A stretch of 64,000 nt of DNA from contig CP136064.1 in the NCBI GenBank assembly GCA_032622095.1, positions 145,899,797 to 145,963,796 on the forward strand, written 5' to 3'. Every line of letters starts with the position of its first letter. Position 1 is the first letter of the stretch. Both the position numbers and the translations under genes were made by a program. Shown one piece after another: positions 1-12,129 of the stretch. The stretch is from Siphonodentalium dalli. Its lineage: Eukaryota > Mollusca > Scaphopoda > Gadilida > Siphonodentaliidae. The notes below the pieces were generated by a model that was not told the origin of the DNA, did not search any database, and saw only the letters and a program-made list of their open reading frames with translations.

Positions 1-44
1 AATTGGATAGAAAATGTTTGAGTTATAGCATTACATGTACAGTG

Positions 45-138
45 TCTACGGACGGACAGAGAGAGAGATGGACAAACGACGAGTGGTCAATCCGGACGTC
101 GACACTATGTGTACCATACTATGGTATGGGTACACATA
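45..138 (+). repeat. 3' tail of a tandem-core element (microsatellite plus hairpin)
   Basis: A short GGAC/GAGA run at about 53-70 is followed by an imperfect hairpin at 106-138 (left arm TATGTGTACC, right arm GGGTACACATA). This is the same order, microsatellite then terminal hairpin, as the tails at 11850-11923, 10300-10466, 47540-47640 and 49350-49446. The core lies before the window. The head of the next element starts immediately after. Confidence 0.4.
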
Positions 139-276
139 AATGAAAGTGTCAATGACACTGTAGCTCAACTTGGAAAGGGAATAATTTAATGTGTTATTGT
201 CGATGGAGTGATTAGGAATGTGGAAAGTTGAATGTCTAATACTAGTTCATCAACATGAAGAGATATATATATACAT

Positions 277-1393
277 TAGGCTCCTGCGAATATTCGATAT
301 TCGATTCGAGATTCGATTCGAAAGTCAAATTCGATTCGAATTCGAGTCGAAATTGCCAACTCGAAATTTCGAATATACTATGACGGAAAAGTAGGCTGTT
401 TCAGGACAAGTACACACGTCGATCTTAGCTGTTTTGTGGCATTTAATTCCAGAAAATTATGTATATATGCACATTATAATTCTTGTTGTACATCGTACAT
501 GCTATTAAATATAAGTATATCCAACAATTAGCCACGATAGGACGACTAAACACGTCTGAATTCTAGCTTTAAAATGGTAGCAAAAGCTCGCAGATTGCCA
601 ATGGACCGACGACGCAGTAAATTATAATAGCTATGAGACTGAGCAACCGATAGCGTTATACATCGTCTATCCGATTCCGCGTTATGTAATATGGGTGAGA
701 ATGTAAACAACACGTGTTTCTGGTGTCGAAAAGTGCATTTTGGCATTGTTCTCTTTTGAAGTTGACTTTCAGTTTCGGAGCTTTCTTTTACAATGGACAA
801 AATGTCGTCCATCGTTCATGTTTATTTTAAACATGATAAAGCTGCAGGCAGTGCATGGACTTACACGTGTGATGAATGCAACATACATGGTGTATAAATC
901 GCAAGCATCTGGGACAATGACCCATCTATGGAATAATCTGTTAAAGAGGCATCAACCACTACATGAAGAGGCTACACTGCGACTGTTGTTGCGTCTTCAA
1001 GTTTATCACAACGGGTGTTTCCGAATGCCGATTTGAATTTTGCATGTACATGCAAACTGTAGAAATTTCGTGTGATTTTAGTTCCGACAATCCGTTTAGT
1101 GGTAATATATTAATCATTGTGATGGCCACATGGACGTTTTAATCTGCTTTGTTTTCTCGACAATTATAAATTGAAGTTAATAGTATCTCAAACGACGGTT
1201 TATCGCCACATAAGTTGTGATGGAACTTCATGCATGTAGTTCATAGAACGTTTCACAAATCATCTAATCGTTGACAAAACATACCTAATTGAGAATGCAA
1301 CACACAGATATGATTCGATTCGATATTCGATTCGATTTCGTGAATTCGATTCGATATTCGATTCGATCAAAATATCCAATTCGCAGGACCCTA
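277..1393. mobile_element. hAT-type DNA transposon, nonautonomous, with BED-finger remnant
   Basis: Inverted ends share TAGG(C/G)TCCTGCGAAT, and the 8-bp direct repeat ATATACAT flanks both sides (269-276 and 1394-1401). An 8-bp duplication with TAG-type ends is the hAT hallmark. Both subterminal regions are arrays of ATTCGATTCGA motifs. Inside, a short frame from 793 to 897 contains WTYTCDECNIHG, and a shifted frame contains GTMTHLWNNLLKRH. Together these are a frameshifted BED-type zinc finger (C-x2-C...H-x4-H pattern) as found at the N-terminus of hAT transposases. The catalytic region is absent. Confidence 0.85.
793..960 (+). pseudogene. BED-type zinc-finger remnant of a hAT transposase
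   Basis: An ATG at 793 opens 34 codons with W-T-Y-T-C-D-E-C, ending at TAA 895-897. A shifted frame then gives SGTMTHLWNNLLKRH at about 907-950. The aromatic-x-C-x2-C and L...H-x4-H spacing is that of a BED finger. The frame break and missing catalytic domain make it a pseudogene inside the hAT element. Confidence 0.6.
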
Positions 1394-1936
1394 ATATACA
1401 TGTATATAAAAGTAAAATCTAAGATGGTTGCTGGCAGCTATGTTTTCCAACAATTCAAAAACATTTTATAGCTTTAGTCATGCAAAGAGTAGAATCCAAA
1501 ATGGCCACTGGCAGCCATGTTTTAATGCCGAATAACCCCAAAATGACTTGTTTCCCATCTACATGTCAATTTCAACAGCCATGACAAATTTTATGATGAT
1601 CAGACTAAAGGTACAACCTGTAGTCCATGCTAAAGGATTTAGTCATACAAAGAGTAAAATCTAAGATGGCTGCCGGCGGCCATGTTTTTTGGCCGAATGT
1701 CCCCAAAATTACTCGTTCCCATCTACAAGTCAATATTAACACCCACAACAAATGCCATGATGATCAGATGAACAGTACGACCTGTAGCCCGTGGTAATGG
1801 ATTAAATTTTGAAATCAAAGATGGCCGCTGGCAGCCATGTTTTTTGTCCTAATGACCCCAAAATGACTCGTTCCCATCTACATTCCAATTTCAACAGCCA
1901 TGACAAATTTTATGATGATCAGACTAAAGGTACGTT

Positions 1937-2340
1937 TTTCGGAGTTAGACAATAAAAATATCGCCGGTTTTGCATTCCGAAGATGTGTGGTGACCTAATC
2001 TACTCACAACAATCCATAAATTTTGCGGATGCATGAGCCCAGGGCCAGAAAAATACGAAAGAGCGAACATTTCGAAAAATTATGATGACTTGACACGCCA
2101 AATACAACAATTCACATGCCTGTCATGCGAAAGGCGTGTTACTAATGTTTTGGGCATACAAATTCCTACATAACTGTTTCAAGGTGTATCACCGAAAGAT
2201 GTCGTTGATTGCTGTTTGGAGACAATATATACACTCACCGTTTATCTGCTTTAGTGGGCGCCGCCATCTTGGAATGTCCGAACCTAAACGGGTATCCGAC
2301 AGTGGGTCACCCTGAAGCTACATTCATGAGCAGTTTGGTG
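1937..2340. other. Unassigned intron sequence inside the pearl-like element
   Basis: No reading frame or inverted ends were recognised. It interrupts a core monomer after 'ACTAAAGGTACG' and ends shortly before the tail. It may be a small insertion, but no target duplication is visible. Confidence 0.3.
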
Positions 2341-2461
2341 AAGATCGGATAAGGGATGTGGCCTGTAGGGCGTGTCAAAGGAAATTGTTGATGCACGGAT
2401 AACAGACACCAACCAATGGCAATAGCTCAAACTTTACGAGCTAATAATAGTGAATACATAC

Positions 2462-2582
2462 TTTTGTGTGGCATGGTCATCCTGATGAATGGGTCGATCC
2501 TGACAAACTCTAACTGGACATCTTTTCCTCTGAATGGCTCCCACTTGCCGTTCTTTAGCTCATCAATCTCAATGCTGTATAC
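2462..2582 (-). CDS. DDOST: DDOST internal exon (121 bp)
   Basis: Minus-strand exon of 40 codons plus one base. It starts [17 protein letters not shown] and continues [19 protein letters not shown]. Family counterpart: 'EYSIVIQQLSNGKWVPF...[17 protein letters not shown]'. The acceptor is TTTGAAG above 2582, with a poor pyrimidine tract; the donor is GTATGT at 2461-2456. It joins in phase with the exon ending at 22101. The next exon, which should encode the conserved 'KLPDVYGVFQFKVDY' region, is not in the window. The 3' hairpin of a pearl-like element ends only about 10 bp past the donor hexamer. Confidence 0.95.
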
Positions 2583-3406
2583 CTTCAAACAATGAAGCTC
2601 TTCATGAAATTACAGTGATGAAATTCAAAGACATCAAATATATCTCGCACATATTTGTTGGGAGTTACCAAACCAAATATATATATTTTTTTAAATCAGA
2701 GAAAATTGAAGAAAAAAGGCCATAACTGAGGCAAAAAAAATTGGGATAAACTAAGGTCCATAACTCACCAAAACGAGAGGCCGATTACGATCGGCAGATG
2801 TTAACCCATCCATTGGCGATAGTAAATTACTCTGATCGGAATCATAAATGAGAGTTTTGATGTTGAATTACAGAGTATACTGTTATGTACTATTATAGAC
2901 AATGTACATAACACAAATTATGGAATTTTTTTGTCACTCGCATTTATAGAAGAGAATGCACTGGAGCAGGATCTGTAATGCTGCACCACCACAGCCTTGG
3001 GTTAAATGGGAAAAGGTGAACTGGACATGGAATACTTGGTTAAGAGATTCCGATTTAAGTTTACACTAATAATGTATCAAATTCTACCAACACCTCACCG
3101 CTGACCCATTAGTATCAATTATACAGCCGAGCTATCAAAAAATCACAGACATAGGTTATGTTAAAGGCTGGAATCTCTATGAAACCAATAACATTTATAA
3201 TGACCTCAGACCATCTGTAGAGTGATGTTCTAGTCTACTGTTAACAGCATGTGATGTGTATTGTTGAAACTTAAAAAAAAAATAGATACCATAGATTTCT
3301 TTATCTGCACATTGGCATTTAAGAGACATCAGAAGAAAAAAATAGCCACATTAATAGCTAAGTAGTCCAAAGACATGGGATGGGATTGGTGAATTGGGTT
3401 TAGGGG
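2583..3406. other. DDOST intron, AT-rich, no gene seen
   Basis: Mostly unique-looking AT-rich sequence. At 2769-2845 there is a partial copy of a dispersed repeat that starts AAAACGAGAGGCCGAT and holds the hairpin GCCGATY-AC-GATCGGC. Longer copies begin at 3858 and 19409. Confidence 0.6.
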
Positions 3407-3850
3407 TCATCTCAAAACTCCAATCGGTACCGATTGCCATTTACCTATTGTAATCAAGCCTTTTGAATCGGAAAACAATCGCTAAGTCAGATAGTGTAAT
3501 TACCATCAGAGCATCATGAACGGTAAAATCCGTACCGATTCTACCTATCAATGAACAAGAATGAACGCCAGTCAGTAATTAAGAAAATCGGTGAAATCGG
3601 TACCGCTTGAGAGTTTGACGTTCGATTTTTGTTGCATGAAAGAGTAAACGCCGCAGTCAGTAAGACAATCGGTACTGATTGAGTGAAAGCAACACGCACC
3701 TGTCGTTGTTTACCCCAGTACATAGATCATCTGGGGATTCCCACGGAAAAAATCCTGTACTAGGCTATGGCCCCTACACATTTACGACAATGAGACAATC
3801 CTGGATCTACTCTGCGCACTACTTTTACTTTGCTCGGTCGCGTTTAAATT
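3407..3850 (+). mobile_element. Terminal fragment of a DNA transposon (GGGGTCATCTCAAAACT end)
   Basis: Begins GGGGTCATCTCAAAACTC, followed by many copies of ACCGATT and its complement. The same about 400-bp sequence occurs inverted at about 12130-12494, and a related end occurs at 8606-8830. No matching opposite end or target duplication was found at 3850, so this is a one-ended fragment. Superfamily not determined. Confidence 0.6.
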
Positions 3851-3916
3851 CAAAATAAAACGAGAGGCCGATCACGATCGGCAGATGTTTAACCCATACC
3901 TTGGCAATAGTGATTA

Positions 3917-5233
3917 GCCTAAAAAAAATACGTTTGTTTCCGCTAACCCGACCGACCCTATTTTAAACCGCCGACCCTAAACTTTTTATTGCCATTGCAA
4001 AAAAGCAAAAACAAAACAAAATTTTGATTTAAATTTTTTTTTTTTTTAATTTAGGTCCCAATTCATATCATAACAAGATGCAAAACATTTATATATTTAT
4101 ATATATTGACATAAGAAATTTAAGTTTACAAAAAGATTTAAGTTTAACAGTTGGAATCATACTGTAAAGTATGTTTGGCTTTATCTAGCTTTCATCTGTG
4201 AAAACTTCAAATAATTTGAGTTCAGGTTCAGACTTCAGTATTTCAATCAATTACAGCACAGGAACATTAACAATTTGATAAAATCAACCTGGTTATCAAG
4301 TGGGATCTCATAATACCAAATGAAAAATTAACATAGAGATTAGTACCATATATAGTCATTACTACCTTAATACATGTACAATGTTTCTGTACTACATGTA
4401 CATGTAGGATTTCTGTATTACATGTACATGTAGTATATTATGTACGGTATGTGTCTCACTTGAATTTTATAAAATAGCCTATTTATGAATTAGAGTGATG
4501 ATGGCAAGTCTAATTTCAAGCAGGATAAGGCTTCTGATAAGCATAATCCATAGAACCAAAAGATATCTGACAATAACTTATAAAAATTTCCAATCCATAC
4601 ATATATAAAAAGTTCCAAAGTTATGCTTGAGAAACTTGATAAAATTGACCTCTCTGTAAAATTCAAAATACTGACTCAAAGAGCCTTAGATTAGCTCTAA
4701 ATGCAATGGATTTTCAAAAAAAAAAAGGGGTCACCCTTCCCAAACATTCCTCCGATCAGGCCTTCAGGTTATGCCTTCGGCATATCATTGCCCAAAAACA
4801 GGTGTCCCCAAAAAATACCTAGATCCTTCACTGAATGCGGAGAAGGTGGTGTTGTGAAGCCATCCTTAAGAGATCGGCACAAGACGGTCACTCCAATATG
4901 TGAACAGTGCAGTGGTGCTGGACTGACTCCAGTTGTTGCCAGACCATATAGGAAATATTAGGATTATCAAAGACTATCTTAGTATATAGACTAGTATATA
5001 TGTATATATTAAAGCATAAGATTGAATTGGAGTTTCTAGTTCCTCTGTCATCTGGGTTAACCTGATTGGGGCTAAGAAGTGCATAGTTTGGGTTATTGAC
5101 AAGTAATATACAGTTATTTTTAAAGATACTGAAAAAAAAAAAATTAACAAAAAAGAAAAGAAGTTAAGCCTACCTACGTACCCTAATTTTTTTTAGCTCG
5201 TTAGCGGAAACAAAGGTATTATTTTTTTAGGCC
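3917..5233. mobile_element. PIF/Harbinger-like nonautonomous transposon, TTA duplication
   Basis: Ends are GCCTAAAAAAAATACGTTTG and the complement of ...TAGGCC, both leading into TTTCCGCTAAC. TTA flanks both sides (3914-3916, 5234-5236). The copy at 19409-20654 reads straight through with one TTA (19463-19465), which proves the insertion. Three-base TWA duplications are typical of PIF/Harbinger. Inside, an 86-codon frame at 4701-4961 contains SFTECGEGGVVKPSL and PICEQCSGAGLTP. It looks protein-derived but is unrecognised. No transposase was identified. Confidence 0.75.
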
Positions 5234-5895
5234 TTAGCTATTTTCATAAATCTGTATACCAATTTTTTCATGAGTATAAGACTTTCAACAATTCACAGCT
5301 TGCTATTAATTAATAGTTCCCAAGTGGAATCAGACTTATTGGGCAACTTGCTCACATAAACACAATATGACCATGGATATGACATTAAATTTCAAGATAC
5401 AATGTCTGTAAACAGCAGAATATTATTAAATATGGGGTAAATATTTTCAAAACCATTCAATCAATACCAAAATTTATACAGGTGAAGAAATTTATGTGTC
5501 ATGATTAACCTGGATGAGATTATAAAAGTTATCGGTGAGAAATATTTGACCAATAAGTAGTCTCAAGAATACCAGCACCATTATTATTCTGCAGCCCAAA
5601 TGCAATTGAGTGAATTTAAAAATAAGATATTTCATCAGATGATGAATATTGGTCAATTGGTGGCTTATATAAATCCTTAATACTGAACCTGGATCAAGGT
5701 GAAAGGGATAATTTAATATCTGCCTATCGGATATCATGTGTCTATGGAATGGGTTAATCCATGCAAGTGAAAAGTGGGTAACTCCAACATAGATACATGT
5801 ACCGGTATGTGTTATAGAGTGATAAAGCTAAATAACCCAACCACAGTCAGACAGATGCACCATAGCTGTTAAAGATATAATAGTTATGAAATTAA

Positions 5896-7133
5896 CTCTT
5901 TGATTGCCAGGGGCCGATATTAACAAAAAAAAAAGAAGTTAAGCCTACCTACGTACCCTAATTTTTTTTTAGCGGCACAAATGTCCGGTTGGTAAATTGC
6001 CAGGGCCGATAACATAGGCCATAATTGTAACCGTAATTATTTTGATCACAACTGTATGACAATAATAAAAAAGTTTTTCAAGTTTAATAAAATTATTGTT
6101 TTAATTGTTTCTAATTAAATTCTGCAGTATATATCTGATTTTTAATCCTTTTAAAGACATTTGAAAATTAAAATAATGAAATAAGTTTGTAAACAAAATG
6201 TAAGATCTGCAGTCGGAAATCCAAAAAGGCCGACAATTTCAGAAAAATATGTTTAGACAATTATTTATATGAAAGATCTGCATTTTACCAATGCATTAAC
6301 TAATTTAAACATGATAGTATGACAACCTGACATTACAATAAAGATTATGTGTACTTTAGATTGTTTTATTAGTTTTTTTAATAGTCAAAATTGCCGTTTT
6401 TGCTGAATGAATCACCTATTTTTCAAGGTAAAAACGTAATTAATTAAAACAAACGGCGTGATTATAAACTCCCACAGGCCCCAGCGTGCCTCCGTGACAG
6501 TTTAGACCACATGCATATGTGTAATTTTTTTTATTTTATTTATAGCACAATGATGATAAGCTTGTAGTTAGAGATTTAATTATATATCACAATTTTTGTT
6601 TTGTTTTTTTGACAGTCAAAATTGCCATTTTCCTCAATTATAAAACCTAGCTATTTTCGTAGTAAACTGTCGCAACTAATGTCTAAATCGGCTCCTGCAT
6701 TGTGTAGCTGCTCACATATGGTCCAGCTATACCAGAACTAGACCCTAATTTACTCTTACAAGTTTTTAAAATGAGAAAGACAGTAGAAAGATTTATCAGA
6801 TCATCATTGTTGGAATACTGTCTCAGAAAACCAATATTGAATATAGCAGGTTGTGGGCCATTTTTCAATTGGATTATTGCAAAAAAATCCTTATTTGGAG
6901 TTATTTCCCTTGGGTGACAAGGAGTTATGCCCCTTAATTGTCGTGAATATTCTTCGGCAAAATATTCACCCGCAATTCTTTGGCTAATCACCTACATACA
7001 TGTCGTTGATATTTGAAACATTATTTCATAAGAAGAAGACTATTATTGGATCATACTTTTCCACAATAAAATCAGTTTTCTCATAAATTCTCTGGCAATT
7101 TTTAGGTGTAAAATTAGCTCGGCAACGAAAGAG
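5896..7133. mobile_element. piggyBac-like nonautonomous element (TTAA duplication)
   Basis: Ends are CTCTTTGATTGCC and, on the other strand, CTCTTTCGTTGCC. TTAA flanks both sides (5892-5895, 7134-7137). The sister repeat has the empty site GAAATTAAGCAC with one TTAA at 20117-20120. The end sequence resembles the piggyBac consensus (CCCTTT...TGCC) and the duplication is the right one. A second right end of the same family is at 28495-28641. No transposase inside. A 102-codon minus frame at 6683-6991 has no recognisable domain. Confidence 0.75.
5919..5972 (+). repeat. 50-bp fragment of the 3917-5233 transposon family
   Basis: Matches the right subterminal part of the element at 3917-5233 (about 5143-5195), including an identical run GAAGTTAAGCCTACCTACGT. 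It lies just inside the left end of the piggyBac-like element and has no partner end, so it is an orphan fragment. Confidence 0.6.
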
Positions 7134-7666
7134 TTAAGCACATAACAACTCTATTTATCTACTTCTTACATTGGAACCTGAGTCATAATATTGTTGTGAT
7201 AGCTACATATTAAAAAGTTATGAGATCATTGAAATAGAGATCAATACTTGAACATCTATACAAGTGATGGGTGTATAGACCTGGATATTAAATGTGATTG
7301 ATAATGGTTGGATATAAAATATTTAAAAGCAGAATTATTAAATAAGTAAAGGTGAGATATGAGAATGGTCAGATTGAAAATATTAGAGTATAACATTGGA
7401 TTGCATACAGTATATCTATGGTTAACTTTATTCTAAGCTGATCATTTGAAAGATACAATGTCTGTAAACAGCAGAATATCATTAAATATGCAAGAGAAAA
7501 GTGGATCACCATCAACCTGGACATAGAATAGGAGAATGATCACATGAAAAACATCAGAAGACCATATGATGTGCGGAGAGGGTTAATAATGTTCATTGAT
7601 GTCATATGATGGAACTATGGAATGGGTGGGTTAATTTATTTCTAAGTTACAGTGTGAGTGTAAACA

Positions 7667-8397
7667 ATGAAAGTGTCAATGACACTGTAGCTCAACTTAG
7701 GCAGGGGAATAATTTAATGGTTGACAGTAAATGGAGGAATAGGAAAGGTGCTAATTGAAATGTCTAACCTGCGCCAAAGGATTTAGTGATGCAAAGAGCA
7801 AAATACAAGATGGCTGCTGGTGGCCATGTTTTTTGGCCAATTGACCCCAAAAGGACTCGTTCGCATCTACGTGTCATTGTTAACATCCATGACAAATTTT
7901 ATGAAGATCTGACCAAAGCTACGACCTACAAACTTCATGATGATCAGACGAACAGTACGACCTGTAGACTGTGCCAATGGATTGAATTTCGAAATCCAAA
8001 ATGGCCCGCGTGAAAGGATTTAGTCATGCAAAGAGTAAAATCCAAGATTGCTGCTGGCGGCCATGTTTTAAGACAGAATGACCCCAAAACGACTCGTTCC
8101 CATCTACATGTCATTGTTATCATCCATGACAAATTTCATGACCATCTGACAAAAGCTACGACCTGTAGCCCGCACCAAAGTATTTAGTCATGCAAAGAGT
8201 AAATCCAAGATAGCTGCTGGTGGCCATGTTTTTTGGCCGAACGACCCCAAAATCACTCGTTCCCATCTACATGTCATTATTAACATCCATGACAAATTTC
8301 ATGATGATCAGACAAACAGTACGACCTGTAGCCCGCGCCAATGGATTGAATCTTGAAATCTAAGATGGCAACCAGCAGCCATGTTTTTTGGCAACGT
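7667..8397 (+). mobile_element. Pearl-like element, family A, truncated 3'
   Basis: The head ATGAAAGTGTCAATGACACT starts at 7667 and is followed by about four 160-bp monomers. The last is cut at 8397 where a hAT-type end begins. It is inserted in copy I of the 1.25-kb repeat after GTAAACA; copy II reads on uninterrupted at about 20654. The tail hairpin is missing. Confidence 0.8.
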
Positions 8398-8509
8398 CTT
8401 CTATATCGGCGATGATATCGGCAAGTTTGTGATATTTTGCCGATACCGATATGTTACCGATAACAAAGTTATCGGCCAGATACCGATACCGATTATCGGC
8501 CCACCTCTA
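8398..8509. mobile_element. hAT-type terminal fragment
   Basis: Ends CGGCCCACCTCTA at 8509, the complement of a TAGAGGTGGGCCG end found on many hAT elements, preceded by repeated CCGATACCGATA motifs. No left end or 8-bp duplication was seen. Confidence 0.5.
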
Positions 8510-8605
8510 ATTGATGACATTCACAGAATGTACCGTCGGTAACGGTAATGTTCCCTCTGATTGAAGACTTATATTGATTTTCACACCCTGGTGAAGCCAC
8601 ACCTA

Positions 8606-8830
8606 AGGGGTCATCTCAAAACTAAAATCGGTAAAATGGCCAAAAACACCGATTTTTCTGATTGACAACGCATTATGGAAGTCATTTCAACCGATAAAAT
8701 ACCGATTACAACGTAGAAATGACGTTTTTGAACAACGCGTCAATTACGTCAATTTGTGACGGTCACAAATGTCACAATCGGTACCGAATCTACCAATCAG
8801 AACGTTACCGGTACTCAAATATAATGTCGC
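8606..8830 (+). mobile_element. Left terminal fragment, GGGGTCATCTCAAAACT family
   Basis: GGGGTCATCTCAAAACT at 8606 followed by ACCGATT-rich DNA. The oppositely oriented end at 12470-12494 could be its partner: the outer bases ACACCT also match in inverted form. No target duplication was found, so the pairing is uncertain. Confidence 0.5.
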
Positions 8831-8944
8831 TAATTGGCGCATCACCTGAGTAATTCACTATTGGTCTGGCAACACATGATTTAATTTGTTTATGTATTTG
8901 TTTTCGTTAATACCGGTACCACGTAGGCGTGTATTATATATATA

Positions 8945-9400
8945 CTATAGGCACAGTTACTGGACATAATGTCCAAAAATAAGGGTTTAATCGAGTTTAT
9001 AAATCGGTATCCTAATATAATATAGTTATGCAGGCTTAACCAGGTGCCCGACAAACATATCTCAAATAAAAACACTAAACACAAAATACTGGGCATATAT
9101 CGCCTGTTTCCTATAAATAACATACTCAGCTACAACTCTGCAGCGATAAAATCGTTCCGGACGCCAAATTAACGGAGCTTAAAACATTTTTCACCATTAG
9201 CGAGTAGAGACTCTTGACTCGTCGGCATCAATGTTTTCTTATACTCATTCAATCGGTAATTTGAAAGACCGGTGTTCTGCAACAAATAGTATCTAAGAAC
9301 ACGTGCACTTTTTTCAGACCACCGGTTCCATTTACACGATGCTTAGAAAAAAATTACGGATTGAATAAGTATATGAAAACATACTGCAAATCGTCGACTC
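8945..9400 (+). repeat. Dispersed repeat H, uninterrupted copy
   Basis: Matches the pieces 32975-32999, 36779-36815 and 44235-44590. In this copy the sequence is continuous, so it serves as the empty site for the two pearl-like insertions at 33000 and 36816. No coding capacity was recognised. Confidence 0.75.
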
Positions 9401-9639
9401 ACTGCACGTGCCAGGTACCTCGAATCTGTTTACTTATTGACAAACACATGCTTTCGAGTGTCTGTTAGATTACTATATATAATTGAAAACAAAAGGACAG
9501 AACGGCTTTTTGTCTTTGTGAAAAATAAAATACAAGAGGTGGCATCAGAGATGCTGTGTCTCGTTTTCGGTGGCTTACCGCCGGTGGCTACCGCCAAATG
9601 GTGTGCATCTGTATCGGTAGACTAATTAATAGGTAAAAT

Positions 9640-10466
9640 CGAAAAATGACTAATTAAGGGCCATAACTCCATCAAATTTTATCGGGCCAGGCTGGTTTTC
9701 GAACTCGTCCGAAATATTCTTGGCAAGTATGTCTATTCCAAATTTTAAACAAATCGGAGGACGCTTGTTGAAGTTATAGCGCTAACGAGCTAATAATTCA
9801 CGAAAAATGACTAATTAAGGGCCATAACTCTATCAAATTTTATTGGGCCAGGCTGGTTTTCGAACTCGTCCAGGATATTATTGGAAGAGACTTATATACC
9901 AAATTTTAGTTGAATCGGATGACATATGTTGAAGTTATCGCGCTAACGAGCTCAAAATTCGTACAAAATGACTACTTAAGGACCATAACTCTATCAAATT
10001 TTATCGGACCGGGCCGGTTTTCTAACTCGTCCGAGGTATTCTTGGGAGACACCTATATATCAAAATTTCAATCAAATAGGATGATGTTTGTTAAATTATC
10101 GCGCTAACGAGCTGAAAATTTGCAAAAAAATGACTAATTAAGGGCCATAACTCTATCAAATTTTATCGGAACAGGCCGGTTTTCGAACTCGTCCGAGATA
10201 TTCTTGGGAGACACCTATATCCCAAATTTCAATCGAATCAGATAACGTTTGTTGAAGTTGTTGCGCTAACGAGCCTAAAATCAGTAAAAAATGGCAAAGG
10301 GCCATAACTCTGTAATAAATGTGCGGACGAACCCGATTTTTTGTCTGCAGCTTACGTGCATGGATATGTACTCACACACCAAAATTAAACGGTTGAGTTA
10401 TAAGCAAAACACGCCGCCCGTCCGCCCACCAATCTATAAGTCGAGTTTTGGAAAAAAACTCGACTA
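9640..10466 (+). mobile_element. Tandem-core element, family B (161-bp units)
   Basis: Four full units plus a partial one, starting with AAAATGACTAATTAAGGGCC at 9643, 9804, 9965, 10127 and 10288 (period 161-162). Each contains 'CCATAACTCTATCAAATTTTA' variants and 'CGCTAACGAGC'. The tail contains CCGCCCGTCCGCCC and ends in a hairpin AGTCGAGTTTT / AAAACTCGACT (10439-10466) followed by AATAA. Architecture and unit length match family A, but the sequence is unrelated. The left end could not be fixed. Confidence 0.7.
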
Positions 10467-10546
10467 ATAAATAAAAAAAAAATTTGATCTGTGTCGATTC
10501 ACCTTGATTAAGTTGATAAGGCTTCGAAAACGTCACATTGACTTAA

Positions 10547-11923
10547 ATGAAAGTGTCAATGACACTGTAGCTCAACTTAGGTAGGGGAATAATTTAATGG
10601 TCGACAGTAAATGGAGGAATAGGAAAAGTGCTAATTGAAATGTCTAAGTAAGACTAGATGTTCATGTCAATATCAACATTCATAACAGGTTTCATAATGA
10701 TCGGATCAGGGATGTGGTGATTATGGTGTGACAAAGGATTTATTGATGCAAAGAGTAAATTCTAAAATGGCCACCGGCAGCCACGTTTTTTCCGAATTAC
10801 CCCAAAATGACTTGTTCCCATCTACAGCCTTTACAAATCTCATAATGATCTGATCAAAGGTATGACCTGTGCCAATGGATTTAGTCATGCAAAGAGTAAA
10901 ATCCAAGATGGCTGCTGGCGGCCATGTTTTTCTGCTGAACGACCCCAAAATGACTCGTTTCCCATCTACATGTCACTGTTAACATACATGACAAATTTCT
11001 TGAAGTTCCGACCAAAGCTACGACCTGTAGCCCGCACCAAAGGATTTATTCATGCAAAGAGTAAAATCCAATATGGCTGCTGGCGGACATGTTTTTTAGC
11101 CAAACGACCCCAAAATGACTCGTTCCCATCTACATGTTAATATTAACATCCATGATAAATATCATGATGATCAGACAAACAGTACAACCTGTAGCCCGTG
11201 CCAATGGATTGAATTTTGAAATCCAAGATGGCTGCCAGCAGCCATGTTTTTTGGCCGTATGACCCAAAAATGACTCGTTCCCATATACATGTCAATATCA
11301 ATATTCATGACAAATTTCATAAAGGTCAGACCAAAGGTACGACCTGTAACCCGCGCCAAAGGATTTAGTCATGCAAAGAGTAAAATCCAAGATGGCTGCT
11401 GGTGGACATGTTTTTTGGCTGAACAACCCCAAAATCACTCGTTCCCCATCTACATGTCATTGTTAACATCCATGACAAATTTCATGAAGTTCCGATCAAA
11501 ACTACGACCTGTAGCCCGCGCCAAATGATTTAGTCATGCAAAGAGTAAAATCCAAGATGGCTGCTGGCGGCCATGTTTTTTGGCCGAACGACCCCAAAAT
11601 GACTCGTTCCCATCTACATGTCAATATTAACATCCATGACAAATTTCATGGTGATCAAACGAACAGTACGACCTGTAGCCCGCGCCAATGGATTGAATTT
11701 TGAAATCCAAGATGGCCACCAGCGGCCATGTTTTTGGCCGAATGACCCCAAAATGACTCGTTCCCATCTACATGTCAATGTCAACATTCATGCAAAATTT
11801 CATAAAGATCAGACCAAAGGTACGACCTGTAGCCCGCGCCAAAGGAAATTGTTGACGGACACACGGACACACGGACGCCAAGCCATGGCAATAGCTCAAA
11901 CTTACAAACGTAAGTTGAGCTAA
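10547..11923 (+). mobile_element. Pearl-like element, family A, head to tail
   Basis: The most complete short copy. Head at 10547-10650, then about seven monomers of 160-165 bp (for example starts at 11361 and 11526). The tail at 11850-11923 has CACACGGACACACGGACG, then a hairpin AGCTCAAACTTAC / GTAAGTTGAGCT. The head contains TAGCTCAACTT and the tail its complement, forming short subterminal inverted repeats. Encodes no protein; repeated in-frame translations are by-products of the monomer. Confidence 0.85.
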
Positions 11924-12129
11924 AAATGACAGAATGTGCGCAAAACAAACTTCCGAAATGTGCACGGAGGAATACAAGAGAATTGGTCAAAATAGTGCCG
12001 AAAAAGTACTGTTTAGCGTAGATTTAACATTAATCCATTTGTATTTTTGAATAAAATATTATTCACACAATGTGCGTATTTTATAATGGTCACTTTTATA
12101 TCTCATATAAGACGCACATTGGAACATAT

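Larger units (their letters stand above)
139..2446 (+). mobile_element. Pearl-like (Helentron-associated) element, interrupted
   Basis: The head at 139-268 carries the hairpin AGTGTC-AAT-GACACT followed by TAGCTCAACTT. Core monomers at about 1404-1936 contain 'AAGATGGC...GGCCATGTTTT' and 'CTCGTTCCCATCTACATGTC'. The tail at about 2350-2446 contains 'AAAGGAAATTGTTGA', 'CCAATGGCAATAGCTC' and a shortened hairpin. A hAT element splits the head from the core (277-1393). About 400 bp of unrecognised sequence (1937-2340) lies between core and tail. The family, called family A below, recurs at least seven times in the window. Assignment to pearl/Helentron-associated elements rests on architecture only. 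Confidence 0.7.
3858..7666 (+). repeat. Dispersed 1.25-kb repeat, copy I, with two insertions
   Basis: Made of 3858-3916, 5234-5895 and 7134-7666. These join to match 19409-20654 almost base for base. Copy I was split by a TTA-duplicating element (3917-5233) and a TTAA-duplicating element (5896-7133). Its right side is cut by a pearl-like head at 7667. The left end has the AAAACGAGAGGCCGAT hairpin, resembling the 5' ends of other bivalve tandem-core elements, but no core repeats are present. No coding sequence seen. Confidence 0.8.
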
